A stretch of DNA of 64,000 bases from Ruminococcus sp. UBA3665 (GCA_002373165.1 DFJS01000026.1:32141-96140); one strand, 5' to 3'; counted from the stretch's first letter, positions 8,350 through 16,640 are shown. Notes: generated from the letters alone by a model not told the origin. A program made the numbers and translations.

Positions 8350-8531
8350 CGGAGCGTCTGATATAAATCGTCCATTCTGCGGAATTCTTTCTGGAGCTGG
8401 TCTTCGATAAAAGCTTCCATATTGGAATCACCTGCTTTTTTGCGCTGCTCTCTTTCTGCCGTGAGATTCAGCACGTTATTATGGCAGGAGTTGAGAGCTT
8501 TCCAGTAGTCAGTAAATTTTCCATAGTTCAT
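8313..8531 (-). CDS. small hypothetical protein, 72 residues, predicted helical
   Basis: Not recognised. The sequence is charged and mostly helical (LTAEREQRKKAGDSNMEAFIEDQLQKEFRRMDDLY), without membrane segment. It looks real because a consensus minus-strand promoter precedes it and GGGGGTG lies before the ATG at 8531. It is divergent from the XRE regulator at 8649 and converges with the 7942-8349 gene, overlapping it by 37 bases. Confidence 0.55.
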   Translation of the reverse strand: MNYGKFTDYWKALNSCHNNVLNLTAEREQRKKAGDSNMEAFIEDQLQKEFRRMDDLYQTLRHIEENDIFLSS

Positions 8532-8557
8532 AAATTCACCCCCTTTGTATATTATAT

Positions 8558-8586
8558 ATTATAACCAATTTTCTGGCTATAGTCAA
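8558..8586 (-). promoter_or_regulatory. sigma-A promoter for the 72-residue gene
   Basis: Minus strand TTGACT (8581-8586), 17-bp spacer, TATAAT (8558-8563), about 27 bases before the start codon. Confidence 0.8.
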
Positions 8587-8648
8587 TAGGCAAAGTGTAC
8601 GAATACTTTCTTATTTTTTTATTAAATATCACTAACAGGAGAAATATT

Positions 8649-8864
8649 ATGCTGCGATATAAAATTGATGTATTAACAGTTTTGAAAGATGCTGGTTATA
8701 CCACTTATCGCCTAAGTAAAGAAAATATTTTCGGTCACGGAACAATTCAGAAATTCAGAAATGGTGAAATTGTCTCGGCTGAAAATCTGGATAAACTCTG
8801 CAAACTGCTGCAATGTCAGCCGGCGGATATTTTAGAATATGTTGAAGAAAATAATAATCAATAA
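8649..8864 (+). CDS. XRE/Cro-CI family helix-turn-helix regulator
   Basis: A 71-residue DNA-binding protein of the short Cro/CI type common in Firmicutes. The helix-turn-helix spans about residues 10-50 (VLKDAGYTTYRLSKENIFGHGTIQKFR), followed by SAENLDKLCKLLQCQPADILEYV, the usual C-terminal helix pair. The ATG at 8649 follows AGGAG; an upstream in-frame start at 8595 has none. It ends 15 bases before coaX and is probably in one transcript with it. The target is unknown; the divergent 72-residue gene is the obvious candidate. Confidence 0.85.
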   Translation: MLRYKIDVLTVLKDAGYTTYRLSKENIFGHGTIQKFRNGEIVSAENLDKLCKLLQCQPADILEYVEENNNQ

Positions 8865-8879
8865 GGAGATTGATTTTTT

Positions 8880-9650
8880 ATGCTGTTAGCAATTGATGTC
8901 GGGAACACAAATATTGTACTCGGCTGTTTTGATGAAAATAATCAGATTCTGTTCCGGGAAAGAATGTCTACTAACCAGTCCGCAACCGCTCTGGAATATG
9001 CCGCCGGAATCCGGACTGCTCTGGAAATGCATGATATTGATAAAAATCTGATTGATGATGCTATTATTTCTTCCGTTGTGCCGTCCGTCACGGCCACGCT
9101 CCGGGATGCCGTCATGAAATATACAGGAAAAAAAGTCATGATTGTCGGCGCAGGCATCAAAACCGGCCTGAATATCATGATTGATAATCCGGCGCAGTTA
9201 GGCTCTGACTTAGTTGTCGATGCCGTCGCCGGACTGCATGAATATCCCGTGCCGCAGATTATTATTGACATGGGAACTGCCACAACGCTTTCTGTTATCA
9301 ATTCCAAAAAACAGTATATCGGCGGCGTGATTATGACCGGTATGGCCGTTTCAATGAATGCGCTTGTCGATAAGACTTCCCAGCTGCCGAAAATCAGCTT
9401 TGATGCGCCGAAAAAAGTAATCGGCTCGAATACCATCGACTGCATGAAATCCGGCATTATGTACGCGACAGCCTCCTCGCTGGACGGCATGATTTCCAGA
9501 ATCGAAGAAGAACTCGGCGAACCCTGCACAGTCATCGCGACAGGCGGCCTTTCCGGAACGGTAATTCCGTTATGCAAATCTGAAATTATTCTGGATGATG
9601 ATTTATTATTAAAAGGCTTATCGCTGATTTATCAGAAAAACAAAAATTAA
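8880..9650 (+). CDS. coaX: type III pantothenate kinase
   Basis: First step of coenzyme A synthesis: ATP-dependent phosphorylation of pantothenate. At 256 residues it has normal length. ASKHA-fold signatures are the phosphate loop DVGNTNIVLG (5-14), the pantothenate/dimer segment with GSDLVVDAVAG near 108-118, DMGTATTLSV near 130, and ATGGLSG near 220. AAGGAG precedes the ATG at 8880. It lies downstream of the XRE gene and upstream of spoVAD, from which a hairpin separates it. Confidence 0.95.
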   Translation: MLLAIDVGNTNIVLGCFDENNQILFRERMSTNQSATALEYAAGIRTALEMHDIDKNLIDDAIISSVVPSVTATLRDAVMKYTGKKVMIVGAGIKTGLNIMIDNPAQLGSDLVVDAVAGLHEYPVPQIIIDMGTATTLSVINSKKQYIGGVIMTGMAVSMNALVDKTSQLPKISFDAPKKVIGSNTIDCMKSGIMYATASSLDGMISRIEEELGEPCTVIATGGLSGTVIPLCKSEIILDDDLLLKGLSLIYQKNKN

Positions 9651-9682
9651 TTTTCAACATTTCAAAGTCAAAATGTTGAAAA
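9651..9682. repeat. perfect 12-bp inverted repeat after coaX
   Basis: TTTTCAACATTT and AAATGTTGAAAA are separated by eight bases, starting right after the coaX stop codon. No T-run follows, so it is a poor intrinsic terminator; it may protect the coaX mRNA 3' end or bind a regulator. Confidence 0.6.
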
Positions 9683-9690
9683 CTCTTCAT

Positions 9691-9719
9691 GCATAAACCG
9701 GAAATTTTCAGAAATACTA
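9691..9719 (+). promoter_or_regulatory. probable forespore (sigma-G type) promoter for spoVAD-spoVAE
   Basis: GCATA (9691-9695), preceded by T to give TGCATA, then 17 bases, then AATACTA (9713-9719). This resembles the sigma-G consensus (GNATA, 17-18 bp, CATNNTA) with one mismatch in the -10 box. No sigma-A promoter is evident here. The known sigma-G control of spoVA genes in Bacillus supports it. Confidence 0.6.
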
Positions 9720-9755
9720 CTTTCAGTCAGAAAAATCTGCAAGGAGGTTTTATGC

Positions 9756-10772
9756 ATGAAAATCGGTTCGAGCATTGTTTTCAACAAACCGCGTTCGATT
9801 TACAGTTATGCATCCATTGTCGGCCAGAAAGAGGGCCAAGGCCCTATGAAACATTATTTTGACAGAATCGAAGCCGATCCCACCTTCGGCGAAAAGAACT
9901 GGGAAAAAGCGGAAAGCCGTCTTCAGTCAGAAACTTTTGCACTCGCACTGGAAAAAGGAAAACTTCAGCAGCTGGATATTGACTGCATTGTCGCCGGAGA
10001 TCTGATTAATCAGTGCACGGGTTCGAGTTTTGCCGTCCGGGATACAAAAATCCCGTATCTGGGCGTTTACGGAGCATGTTCCACTATGGCGGAAAGCCTT
10101 CTGGTAGCGGGGCTTCTGGTAGACGGCGGATACTCGAATAAATCGGCAGCCGTGACATCGTCACATTTTTCGACTGCGGAAAGACAGTTTCGATTTCCGT
10201 TATCTTACGGAGGCCAGCGGACTCCCACAGCACAGTGGACTTGTACGGCATCCGGCGCGGCTGTGGTTGCCGCCGAGGGAGGTGCGCCCTTCGCTGTGGG
10301 CGGATGCATCGGCAAAATTGCCGACCTTGGCGTGACAGATACTTCCAACATGGGTGCGGCAATGGCTCCTGCCGCAGCGGATACGATTCTTCGCTATTTG
10401 CAGGATACCAAAACCAATCCGGAACATTATGATGCCATTGTCACGGGAGACCTGGGAAATATCGGTTCTCCCCTTCTGATTGACCTGCTGCTGAAACAAG
10501 GGGTCAATATCAAGGCACAGCATCAGGACTGCGGAGCTCTGATGTTCGATGAACAGAAACAGGATACTCATGCCGGCGGTTCAGGATGCGGCTGTTCGGC
10601 GAGTATTTTATGTGGTTATTATCTGCCGAAACTGCAAAATAACGAATTCAAGAAAATTCTGTTTGCGGCCACGGGCGCATTATTATCCGCGATGTCTCCG
10701 CAGCAGGGCGAGAGCATTCCGGGCATCTGTCATCTTGTAGAACTCAGAAGTCAGGAGGGATTAACTTGTTGA
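9756..10772 (+). CDS. spoVAD: stage V sporulation protein AD
   Basis: Thiolase-fold protein of the SpoVA channel that loads dipicolinic acid into the forespore; SpoVAD binds that ligand. The 338-residue protein shows the conserved N-terminal KPRSIYSYASIVGQKEGQGP, the FGEKNWEKAES segment, GVYGACSTMAESL near 107-119, SHFSTAERQFRFPL near 134-147, and GDLGNIGSPL. Start ATG at 9756 follows AAGGAGG. An ATG four bases earlier is in another frame. It overlaps spoVAE by seven bases. spoVAC, which usually precedes spoVAD, is not here. Confidence 0.95.
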   Translation: MKIGSSIVFNKPRSIYSYASIVGQKEGQGPMKHYFDRIEADPTFGEKNWEKAESRLQSETFALALEKGKLQQLDIDCIVAGDLINQCTGSSFAVRDTKIPYLGVYGACSTMAESLLVAGLLVDGGYSNKSAAVTSSHFSTAERQFRFPLSYGGQRTPTAQWTCTASGAAVVAAEGGAPFAVGGCIGKIADLGVTDTSNMGAAMAPAAADTILRYLQDTKTNPEHYDAIVTGDLGNIGSPLLIDLLLKQGVNIKAQHQDCGALMFDEQKQDTHAGGSGCGCSASILCGYYLPKLQNNEFKKILFAATGALLSAMSPQQGESIPGICHLVELRSQEGLTC

Positions 10773-11128
10773 CTGCTTTACTCAAAGCGTTTGTCATCGG
10801 CGGAATCATCTGTGCTGTCGGACAGTTTCTGATTGACTATACAAAATTAACTCCGGCCAGAATTCTGACAATGTATGTTGTTGCAGGAGTGATATTATCC
10901 GGACTGGGCTTATATCAGCCTCTGCTGGATTTTGCCGGAGAAGGCGCAGGCGTTCCGCTGACGGGCTTTGGTCATCTTCTTGCGAAAGGCGTTCGGGAAG
11001 CGATTGCAGAACAGGGTGCACTTGGAATTCTGACGGGTGGGCTGACCTCTGCGGCCGGCGGCATTACGGCGGCACTGTTTGCCGGACTGACAGCGGCTGT
11101 GCTTTTCAGGAGCCGTGCCAAAAGCTGA
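10766..11128 (+). CDS. spoVAE: stage V sporulation protein AE (SpoVAEb type)
   Basis: Small membrane protein of the SpoVA dipicolinate channel. The 120 residues form three to four hydrophobic segments (AFVIGGIICAVGQFLI, ILTMYVVAGVILSGLGLY, ITAALFAGLTAAVLF) with the family signature GFGHLLAKGVREA. It starts with TTG at 10766 inside the end of spoVAD, with AGGAGG eight bases before. A bidirectional terminator follows. Confidence 0.93.
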   Translation: MLTALLKAFVIGGIICAVGQFLIDYTKLTPARILTMYVVAGVILSGLGLYQPLLDFAGEGAGVPLTGFGHLLAKGVREAIAEQGALGILTGGLTSAAGGITAALFAGLTAAVLFRSRAKS

Positions 11129-11130
11129 AA

Positions 11131-11170
11131 AAATCAGGATGCAGAGCTATTCTGCATCCTGTTTGTTTTT
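11131..11170. terminator. bidirectional terminator between spoVAE and the anti-sigma-like gene
   Basis: A perfect 10-bp stem AGGATGCAGA / TCTGCATCCT (11136-11160) with a five-base loop. It is followed by GTTTGTTTTT on the plus strand and by GATTTTTT on the minus strand, so it can end spoVAE and the convergent operon. Confidence 0.85.
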
Positions 11171-11177
11171 CCGGAAT

Positions 11178-12236
11178 TTAATTTTTGATAAAGAATGAAT
11201 CTTCGCCGATATTTTCCTGATCATCACTCCAGACGATTCCTGTTTTTGTGCCTTCCTCGGCGATTTTCAGAAAACCGGTACCGTCAGTATATTCTATTTT
11301 TTCTTCTCTCAGGCCGTCCTGCGTATAGGAAACATATTTCTTGACACAGTCGGTATAATAGAGGGTCTGTCTGCCGTTGAATTCGCCGCTGAACTCCCAT
11401 TCCACGAAATCGAATGCCGAACCTGCCCAGTGAACACTTACATGATAAATCTGATCTTCGCCAAAGGTAATATCCATAATTTCTCTGTCAGCGATTTCTT
11501 CAGAATAGCTTCCGACAAACGGATTTTCGGGGATTTCCGGCATAGTTTCGCCGATTTCTTCGGAACTGATATCTTCTTCGGGGGTGACAAATTCTGTTGT
11601 TTCCGGAACAGGGTCAGGTTCTTCGGGAGGTGCCGTTATCACTTCGGGTTCGGCATCTGCATCTACAGAGACTTCCGTCAGAGTTTCGGGAATTATTTCT
11701 GTCTGTTCAGAGATTTCAATTTCAATGACTGCTGTAGTTATCACAGTTTCCGGCAGTGTATCGGCAGTGATTTCCGTCATAGTTGTAACGGAAGTTTCCG
11801 TTACTGTAGTAATAATTTCTGCTGCCGCTGTGGAAACAGCAGTTTCCGGCATTTTGGCGGCAAGTTCCGGCATAGTTTCCGATGCTGCCGGAATGGTTTC
11901 TTCTTCGGCGGAATAAAGCTGTTCTGCCGGAGTGAATCCGCCGTCTGATGTCATGGAATTTGTCTGACTGACATATCGGCCGGACTGCCGGAGCATCATC
12001 ACGCTTCCGCACACTGTGCCGAAAAATAATGCAATTCCGGCAGCAATGCCCAGATAATCTGTCCAGCTTTTATTTTTCTTATAAGAAATCATGTGATTTT
12101 CCTCCTCGGAATTCAATTTTTGATGAATGCGCTCCCATACCTGTTCTTTATGCGGAGCCTGCCAGGTTTCGCCGATTTTTTCGGCATCTTCCCGGCTGAG
12201 TTGTCTGAGTGTATTTCTGATTTTTCTGTGATTCAT
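11178..12236 (-). CDS. membrane anti-sigma-like protein paired with the upstream ECF sigma factor
   Basis: Probable regulator of the sigma factor encoded 15 bases upstream; this role is inferred from position and layout. Of 352 residues, about 1-58 are a charged cytosolic part, DYLGIAAGIALFFGTVCGSVMML (about 60-82) is a single membrane helix, and the rest is outside: a long Thr/Glu/Ser/Val-rich stalk (about 95-225, many ETVITT-like runs), then a beta-rich end domain (about 235-352). There is no zinc-binding anti-sigma motif. The N-terminal HKEQVWERIHQKL resembles a sigma-binding helix. It shares architecture with the protein at 41155-42870, though the outer domains differ. Confidence 0.65.
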   Translation of the reverse strand: MNHRKIRNTLRQLSREDAEKIGETWQAPHKEQVWERIHQKLNSEEENHMISYKKNKSWTDYLGIAAGIALFFGTVCGSVMMLRQSGRYVSQTNSMTSDGGFTPAEQLYSAEEETIPAASETMPELAAKMPETAVSTAAAEIITTVTETSVTTMTEITADTLPETVITTAVIEIEISEQTEIIPETLTEVSVDADAEPEVITAPPEEPDPVPETTEFVTPEEDISSEEIGETMPEIPENPFVGSYSEEIADREIMDITFGEDQIYHVSVHWAGSAFDFVEWEFSGEFNGRQTLYYTDCVKKYVSYTQDGLREEKIEYTDGTGFLKIAEEGTKTGIVWSDDQENIGEDSFFIKN

Positions 12237-12251
12237 GTGCAGTGCCTCCTT

Positions 12252-12773
12252 TTAGAGTGTAATTCCGGCATCGGTCAGATTTTTTTTCAGGCGTTTGAGT
12301 GCCCTGCTGCACCTGGCACGGACAGCCGCCGCATTCATGTGAAGCATCCGGGCAATTTCTTCTGAATTGCAGTTATAATAAAATTTCTGAATCAGAATAG
12401 CGGCATCAGGTTCGCCGAGGGCTTTAATCTGTTCCAGCAGAAGATGCGCTCTTTCCTCCTGTTCGGCAATCTGATGAACGTCCTCTCCGGAAGCCTGTTC
12501 CGGCACGGTATCATCATCCAGCGAAACAGAAGGATGCCGCATCAGGGAATGATAGAGATTAATTGCCTTATTCCGGGCAGTTGTGCCCAGATAAGCCTTG
12601 ACCTTATCCGGATTGACAGTTTCACAGCGGAGAAAATATTCTGCAAAGACATCTGCCACACATTCTTCCATATCTTCGGGCGTGCCTGTTCCTCGGAGTA
12701 TTCTGTATATAATCGCATAGATATAATGATAATACATATCGAAAATTTTTCTTTGTGTCTGGGGGTCCTGCAT
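12252..12773 (-). CDS. ECF-like RNA polymerase sigma factor (sigma-70 regions 2 and 4)
   Basis: A 173-residue group 4 sigma factor. Region 2 is about residues 5-75 (YYHYIYAIIYRILRGTGTPEDMEECVADVF, then KAYLGTTARNKAIN) and region 4 about 115-170 (GEPDAAILIQKFYYNCNSEEIARMLHMNAAAVRARCSRALKRLKK, cut here as a description of the helix-turn-helix). The start at 12773 (MQDPQTQ) is chosen because GAAAGGAG lies just upstream; the open frame extends 25 codons further without a ribosome site. A closely related sigma factor is at 40576-41136, and both share a promoter-region motif. Confidence 0.9.
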   Translation of the reverse strand: MQDPQTQRKIFDMYYHYIYAIIYRILRGTGTPEDMEECVADVFAEYFLRCETVNPDKVKAYLGTTARNKAINLYHSLMRHPSVSLDDDTVPEQASGEDVHQIAEQEERAHLLLEQIKALGEPDAAILIQKFYYNCNSEEIARMLHMNAAAVRARCSRALKRLKKNLTDAGITL

Positions 12774-12804
12774 GATTTTCTCCTTTCTGATAAATAAGCT
12801 GGAT

Positions 12805-12837
12805 TGTACAATTCTGCTTTCACTTACAGAGACAGTC
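12805..12837 (-). promoter_or_regulatory. promoter-region motif shared with the second ECF operon
   Basis: Minus strand reads GACTGTCTCTGTA then AGTGAAAGCA then a TGTACA, about 31 bases before the sigma ATG. The same blocks occur 37 bases before the paralogous sigma gene at 40576. It could be an autoregulated ECF promoter; the exact -35 and -10 are not assigned. Confidence 0.5.
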
Positions 12838-12885
12838 TGAAACAGCATTCTGTGACAGATTTTTCAAAAAAATTTTTTCTGCACA

Positions 12886-12924
12886 TGCAAAAACAGCACA
12901 GCTTTTCAGAAAGCCGTGCTGTTT
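12886..12924 (-). terminator. terminator after the ABC permease gene
   Basis: Minus-strand stem AAACAGCACGGC / GCTGTGCTGTTT (one G-U) with a ten-base loop, followed by a T-rich run, between the permease stop and the next sigma gene. Confidence 0.8.
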
Positions 12925-12970
12925 CCGCTATATCTACAGGAGAGTGAAAACTTCAGAATAATAATTTAAC

Positions 12971-15319
12971 TCAGCTCCATTTTGCTGTGCTGTATCCGAA
13001 CGCATGAGAATTATAATAATAATTTCCAAGCTGAATCAGTTCTTCTACAGAATCGGAATATTCCGCCGGAATCAGATAATTTTCGCCGTTGATCAGCATC
13101 AGATAGCAGGGTTCTGCACTGATATAGTGTGTTCTGACATGATGCAGAACTTCGTTCAGTTTCGGGTACTGTAATTCTATATCATGACCGCCAAAAAGCA
13201 GAATCGTATCCCGGTAGGAAAAATTATCCGGCTGACTGAATAGTTTATTTTCGTTCTGACCCGACTGATAGGAAGGATAATTCAAAGATGCTGTTTTATA
13301 ATTTTCCGGTGCATAGATTCTGATTTCCAGCAGATTGGAGTTATTATTCATCTTTGAATTTTGCAGAATTTCTGTAAAATTGAATTCTGTAAAACCGTGA
13401 TCTTTCAGGAAAGCAACCGTTCCGGAACAGCTTGCGTAAACAGGAAGCCCTTGAATATAGCAGAGAATTTCATCTTTGCACAGCTGATCAAAAGAAAGAG
13501 CTTTCATATCATTCTGGTACCATTCGGACAGCGTATTCACAGAATTTTCAGCCTTCTGGAGATAAATTTCCTGAGCATTCCGTGTATCGCTGTAGATATC
13601 AGAATAAACAGCTTTGAACGATGCAGTTTCCGGAATTTCATATTCATGAATTTTATCATTATACTGGCGCATTTCATTGCGGAGACGATTTTTCATCAGT
13701 CTGCCCTGTGCTTCGGCATAGGCATCTGTCTGAGCATAGATTTTTATCAGGTCGATGCGTTCATCCGGGCAGAGGCTGTAGCTTCTGTGAATGGACGTTC
13801 CGGCGATGGTGTGATATGTCACAGTAAACGTGCTTGTATCGAACGTCGGAGGTCCATATTTTGTATATTCATTATTTTTGTAGCCGTCCGTGCCGCCTTC
13901 ATAATAATAATCCAGCGTATACGGATTTTTTTCGCTGAGGGCATCCAGATTTTCTTTTAACTCATCATGATGACTGAAATAATTTTTCTGAAATTCCTGA
14001 ATTTTAGAAATCGTTTCTCTGTCCTTGTAAGTCAGCTGATATTCTGTCGAACGGCCGCCCTCGTAAAAATTAAAAGTAATCTCGGCAGATGTCACTGTTG
14101 CAACGGCCGGGATATATTTTGTTCTGCCGAAGCAGTCCGTTGCAATGGTCAGCACATAACCGCCGACTGCAACCGCTACTGTCGCGATATAGGTCACAAT
14201 ACTGAGCCAGAATTTTTTAAATCCTCTTTTTCTGATTACTTCCATGATAAAATATACAATCGCACTGAACAGCAGCACGGCAATGATGGCACTTTCCTCG
14301 GCGGCACTGATGCACAGAATGCAGACTGTAATTGCCGAAATAATCACGTAATACAGCCAGATGTACACAAACGGCCTGCTGACCTGTTCGGCTTTTCTGT
14401 GCTGATAGAGCTTCCAGGCAAGCACCAGCAGAGCCGCCGTGATAAGCAGAATCACGATAATCCAGCGTATATACGCAGGAATCAAACCAGTATTTTCCGC
14501 AGTTCCGCCAACGCCCGTGTAACTGCTGCCGTAATAATATTCAAAATCATCCAGAGAGCCTTTTTCCGCAATCAGATAAACCAGATAGATCAGGCCGCCG
14601 ATCGGGCTTGTATAGCCGATAAATTCCCAGGAATATTCAAAATCCAGTCCGTCGACATTATACGTAATTACGGCGAGCACTGCCGCAAATGTTCCCGGAA
14701 TGAGAAGATTCAATAAAATATTCGTGTAAATATTTTCAAACAGCGTTCCGCAGCAGCTGGCGCATACTGCCGAGATGGTGTAATACATCCACATCAGCGC
14801 GAACAGCCCCAGACTTCCCAGAAAATAATCCAGATAAAGATTATTGAAAAAATCAGATTCTGCCGGATGAAGTGCATTCACCATAGGAACCGTAATCAGC
14901 ATGATAATCCATCCCAGCAGGACGGCCACAAGATACGGCACGGCATACATGGCAAATCCGCCCAGATAATTGCTGAAAAACCGCTGTGTGCCGTTCAGCG
15001 GAAGCGCATACAGCATATCGACTCTTGTTTTGTTCCATTCTTCCTCGAAGGCCCGGATTCCGCAGAAGATGCCTAATAATATCGCCACAGCTCCGCAGAA
15101 ACCGCCAATTAACATATACGGTTCACAGCTGAAACTATAACTGTAATTCTCTCTTACTTCACTCAGCGTACTCAGATAGACTTCTGCCATGCCTGCCCCG
15201 AAAAACAGCGGGATTCCCAGCAGTGACAAAATACATGTGACGATAGCAAATTTCCGGTTCTGGCTGATAATTCTGACAGCGTTCCTTGCCGGATAATTAT
15301 TCAAAAACTTTGCTGTCAT
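12971..15319 (-). CDS. ABC transporter permease, large, YtrA-operon type
   Basis: Membrane subunit of an ABC transporter, 782 residues, partner of the ATPase encoded upstream. About eleven hydrophobic segments are visible: one near residue 27-50, several between 70 and 350 (VPYLVAVLLGWIIMLITV, LGLFALMWMYYTISAVCASCC, WIIVILLITAALLVLAWKLY and others), and one near 375-395. The C-terminal ~380 residues are a large hydrophilic domain, probably extracellular. The start codon lies inside the end of the ATPase gene (23-base overlap) with a GGAGGTG site. Substrate unknown; in related operons the system responds to cell-wall antibiotics, which is only an analogy here. Confidence 0.85.
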   Translation of the reverse strand: MTAKFLNNYPARNAVRIISQNRKFAIVTCILSLLGIPLFFGAGMAEVYLSTLSEVRENYSYSFSCEPYMLIGGFCGAVAILLGIFCGIRAFEEEWNKTRVDMLYALPLNGTQRFFSNYLGGFAMYAVPYLVAVLLGWIIMLITVPMVNALHPAESDFFNNLYLDYFLGSLGLFALMWMYYTISAVCASCCGTLFENIYTNILLNLLIPGTFAAVLAVITYNVDGLDFEYSWEFIGYTSPIGGLIYLVYLIAEKGSLDDFEYYYGSSYTGVGGTAENTGLIPAYIRWIIVILLITAALLVLAWKLYQHRKAEQVSRPFVYIWLYYVIISAITVCILCISAAEESAIIAVLLFSAIVYFIMEVIRKRGFKKFWLSIVTYIATVAVAVGGYVLTIATDCFGRTKYIPAVATVTSAEITFNFYEGGRSTEYQLTYKDRETISKIQEFQKNYFSHHDELKENLDALSEKNPYTLDYYYEGGTDGYKNNEYTKYGPPTFDTSTFTVTYHTIAGTSIHRSYSLCPDERIDLIKIYAQTDAYAEAQGRLMKNRLRNEMRQYNDKIHEYEIPETASFKAVYSDIYSDTRNAQEIYLQKAENSVNTLSEWYQNDMKALSFDQLCKDEILCYIQGLPVYASCSGTVAFLKDHGFTEFNFTEILQNSKMNNNSNLLEIRIYAPENYKTASLNYPSYQSGQNENKLFSQPDNFSYRDTILLFGGHDIELQYPKLNEVLHHVRTHYISAEPCYLMLINGENYLIPAEYSDSVEELIQLGNYYYNSHAFGYSTAKWS

Positions 15320-16202
15320 AGCCTAACACCTCCAGTTCGTAGATAAATATTTCTTCCAGTGACAGCGGAATCAGATCGGCAACTACAGGCTCATGCGGCG
15401 CAAGTGCCTGATGAATCTGCTCTTCACTGCCTTTTGCGATAATATGATAGATGCTTTGTGTTTTCTCGAAATGCAGAATTTCCAAATCGGGGAAATCTTC
15501 TTTTGCAAAGATTTTTTCCTTGTCTTTGAACGCCGCCTGAATTTTATGCACTGCGCCTTTCAGACTGTCCAGCTCTCTGTTGAAGACAATTTTTCCATGA
15601 TGGAGCAAGGCGGCTGTATCGCACATTTCATTGATTTCTTTCAGATTATGGGAAGAAATCACAACTGTCAGTTCGCGTTCGCACATGGCATCGACCAGCA
15701 TCCGCTTGACGATAATTCTCATTGTCGGATCCAGTCCGTCAAAGGCCTCGTCAAGAAGCAGATAGGGCGTACAGCAGGAAATGCCGATAATCACAATTGC
15801 CTGACGCTTCATGCCTTTTGAAAACGTACTGATTTTTTTGTTCATGGGCAGCTGAATGATTTTCTCCAGCCGCTCGAAAATTTCCTCTGAAAATTCCGGA
15901 TAGAACTGCTTATAGAAATCTTTCAGCTGTTTCAGCGTAAATCCGCCGAACTGAACTGTTTCGTCATTGATGAAGAATACTTTCTGTTTTGCCGCAACGT
16001 TGTCATAAACGGGCTGGTCGTCAATCAGCACTTCTCCGGATTCGGCTTTATAAATTCCGCTGAATAATCTAAGAATTGTCGATTTTCCTGCGCCGTTCGA
16101 GCCTAATAATCCGAAGGCAGTTCCTTTCGGGATGATTAAATCCACGCCGTCCAGAGCCGTAAAATCATCGAACTGCTTGACGGTATTTTTCAGCTGCATC
16201 AT
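15297..16202 (-). CDS. ABC transporter ATP-binding protein
   Basis: ATPase subunit of 301 residues. Walker A GSNGAGKST at about 34-42, Q-loop region around VFFINDETVQ, signature motif STFSKGMKRQ (a permitted variant of LSGGQ), Walker B YLLLDEAFDGLD near 155-166, and the switch His in VISSHN. The C-terminal extra domain (about 220-301) is typical of single-domain exporters such as YtrB/CcmA-like. The start ATGATG overlaps the GntR stop by four bases. Operon order is GntR, ATPase, permease. Confidence 0.93.
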   Translation of the reverse strand: MMQLKNTVKQFDDFTALDGVDLIIPKGTAFGLLGSNGAGKSTILRLFSGIYKAESGEVLIDDQPVYDNVAAKQKVFFINDETVQFGGFTLKQLKDFYKQFYPEFSEEIFERLEKIIQLPMNKKISTFSKGMKRQAIVIIGISCCTPYLLLDEAFDGLDPTMRIIVKRMLVDAMCERELTVVISSHNLKEINEMCDTAALLHHGKIVFNRELDSLKGAVHKIQAAFKDKEKIFAKEDFPDLEILHFEKTQSIYHIIAKGSEEQIHQALAPHEPVVADLIPLSLEEIFIYELEVLGYDSKVFE

Positions 16203-16576
16203 AATGGGGATTCTCCTTTCTGTTTTTCCTGAATTGATTCGATACGGTTTTGAAGGGTTTCTTTTCCGATGCCGATTTCGAGTGCATGTCTGACAGCAGT
16301 ATCGAAATCCGTCAGTACGCGTTCCTGTGCCAGCAGCTTATCCGGTTTGGCGATGAAACTTCCGCGCCCGGCCAGGGAATAGATAATGCCGTCGCGCTCC
16401 AGAAGCGAATATGCTTTTGCAACAGTATTGGGATTCACGCCCAGTTCTGTTGCAAGACTGCGGACACTCGGCAGTTTTTCCTGTTCTGTAAGAACGCCTT
16501 TCAGAATCAGTTCAATTACTTTTCTGTAGAGCTGTTCATAGATAGGAATCCGACTCATTAAATCAATATCGAACAT
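16199..16576 (-). CDS. GntR family regulator, YtrA subfamily
   Basis: A 125-residue transcription factor: a winged helix of about residues 8-76 (IPIYEQLYRKVIELILKGVLTEQEKLPSVRSLATELGVNPNTVAKAYSLLERDGIIYS) and a short C-terminal helical part of ~50 residues. The lack of a large ligand domain places it in the YtrA group, which usually represses the adjacent ABC transporter genes. It is the first gene of the operon, and its likely operator is in its own promoter region. Confidence 0.92.
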   Translation of the reverse strand: MFDIDLMSRIPIYEQLYRKVIELILKGVLTEQEKLPSVRSLATELGVNPNTVAKAYSLLERDGIIYSLAGRGSFIAKPDKLLAQERVLTDFDTAVRHALEIGIGKETLQNRIESIQEKQKGESPL

Positions 16577-16615
16577 GCTTTTTCATACCTTCTTTCTGTC
16601 TTGATTGTCATAAAT

Positions 16616-16634
16616 GTATTATCTGAATTAGTAC
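16616..16634. promoter_or_regulatory. candidate YtrA-type operator
   Basis: Imperfect palindrome: on the minus strand GTACTA, seven bases, TAATAC. Half-sites of the form GT-N-N-TA ... TA-N-N-AC fit what is known of YtrA-type operators. It lies just downstream of the -10 box, where binding would block the operon. Confidence 0.45.
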
Positions 16635-16640
16635 AGTTAT

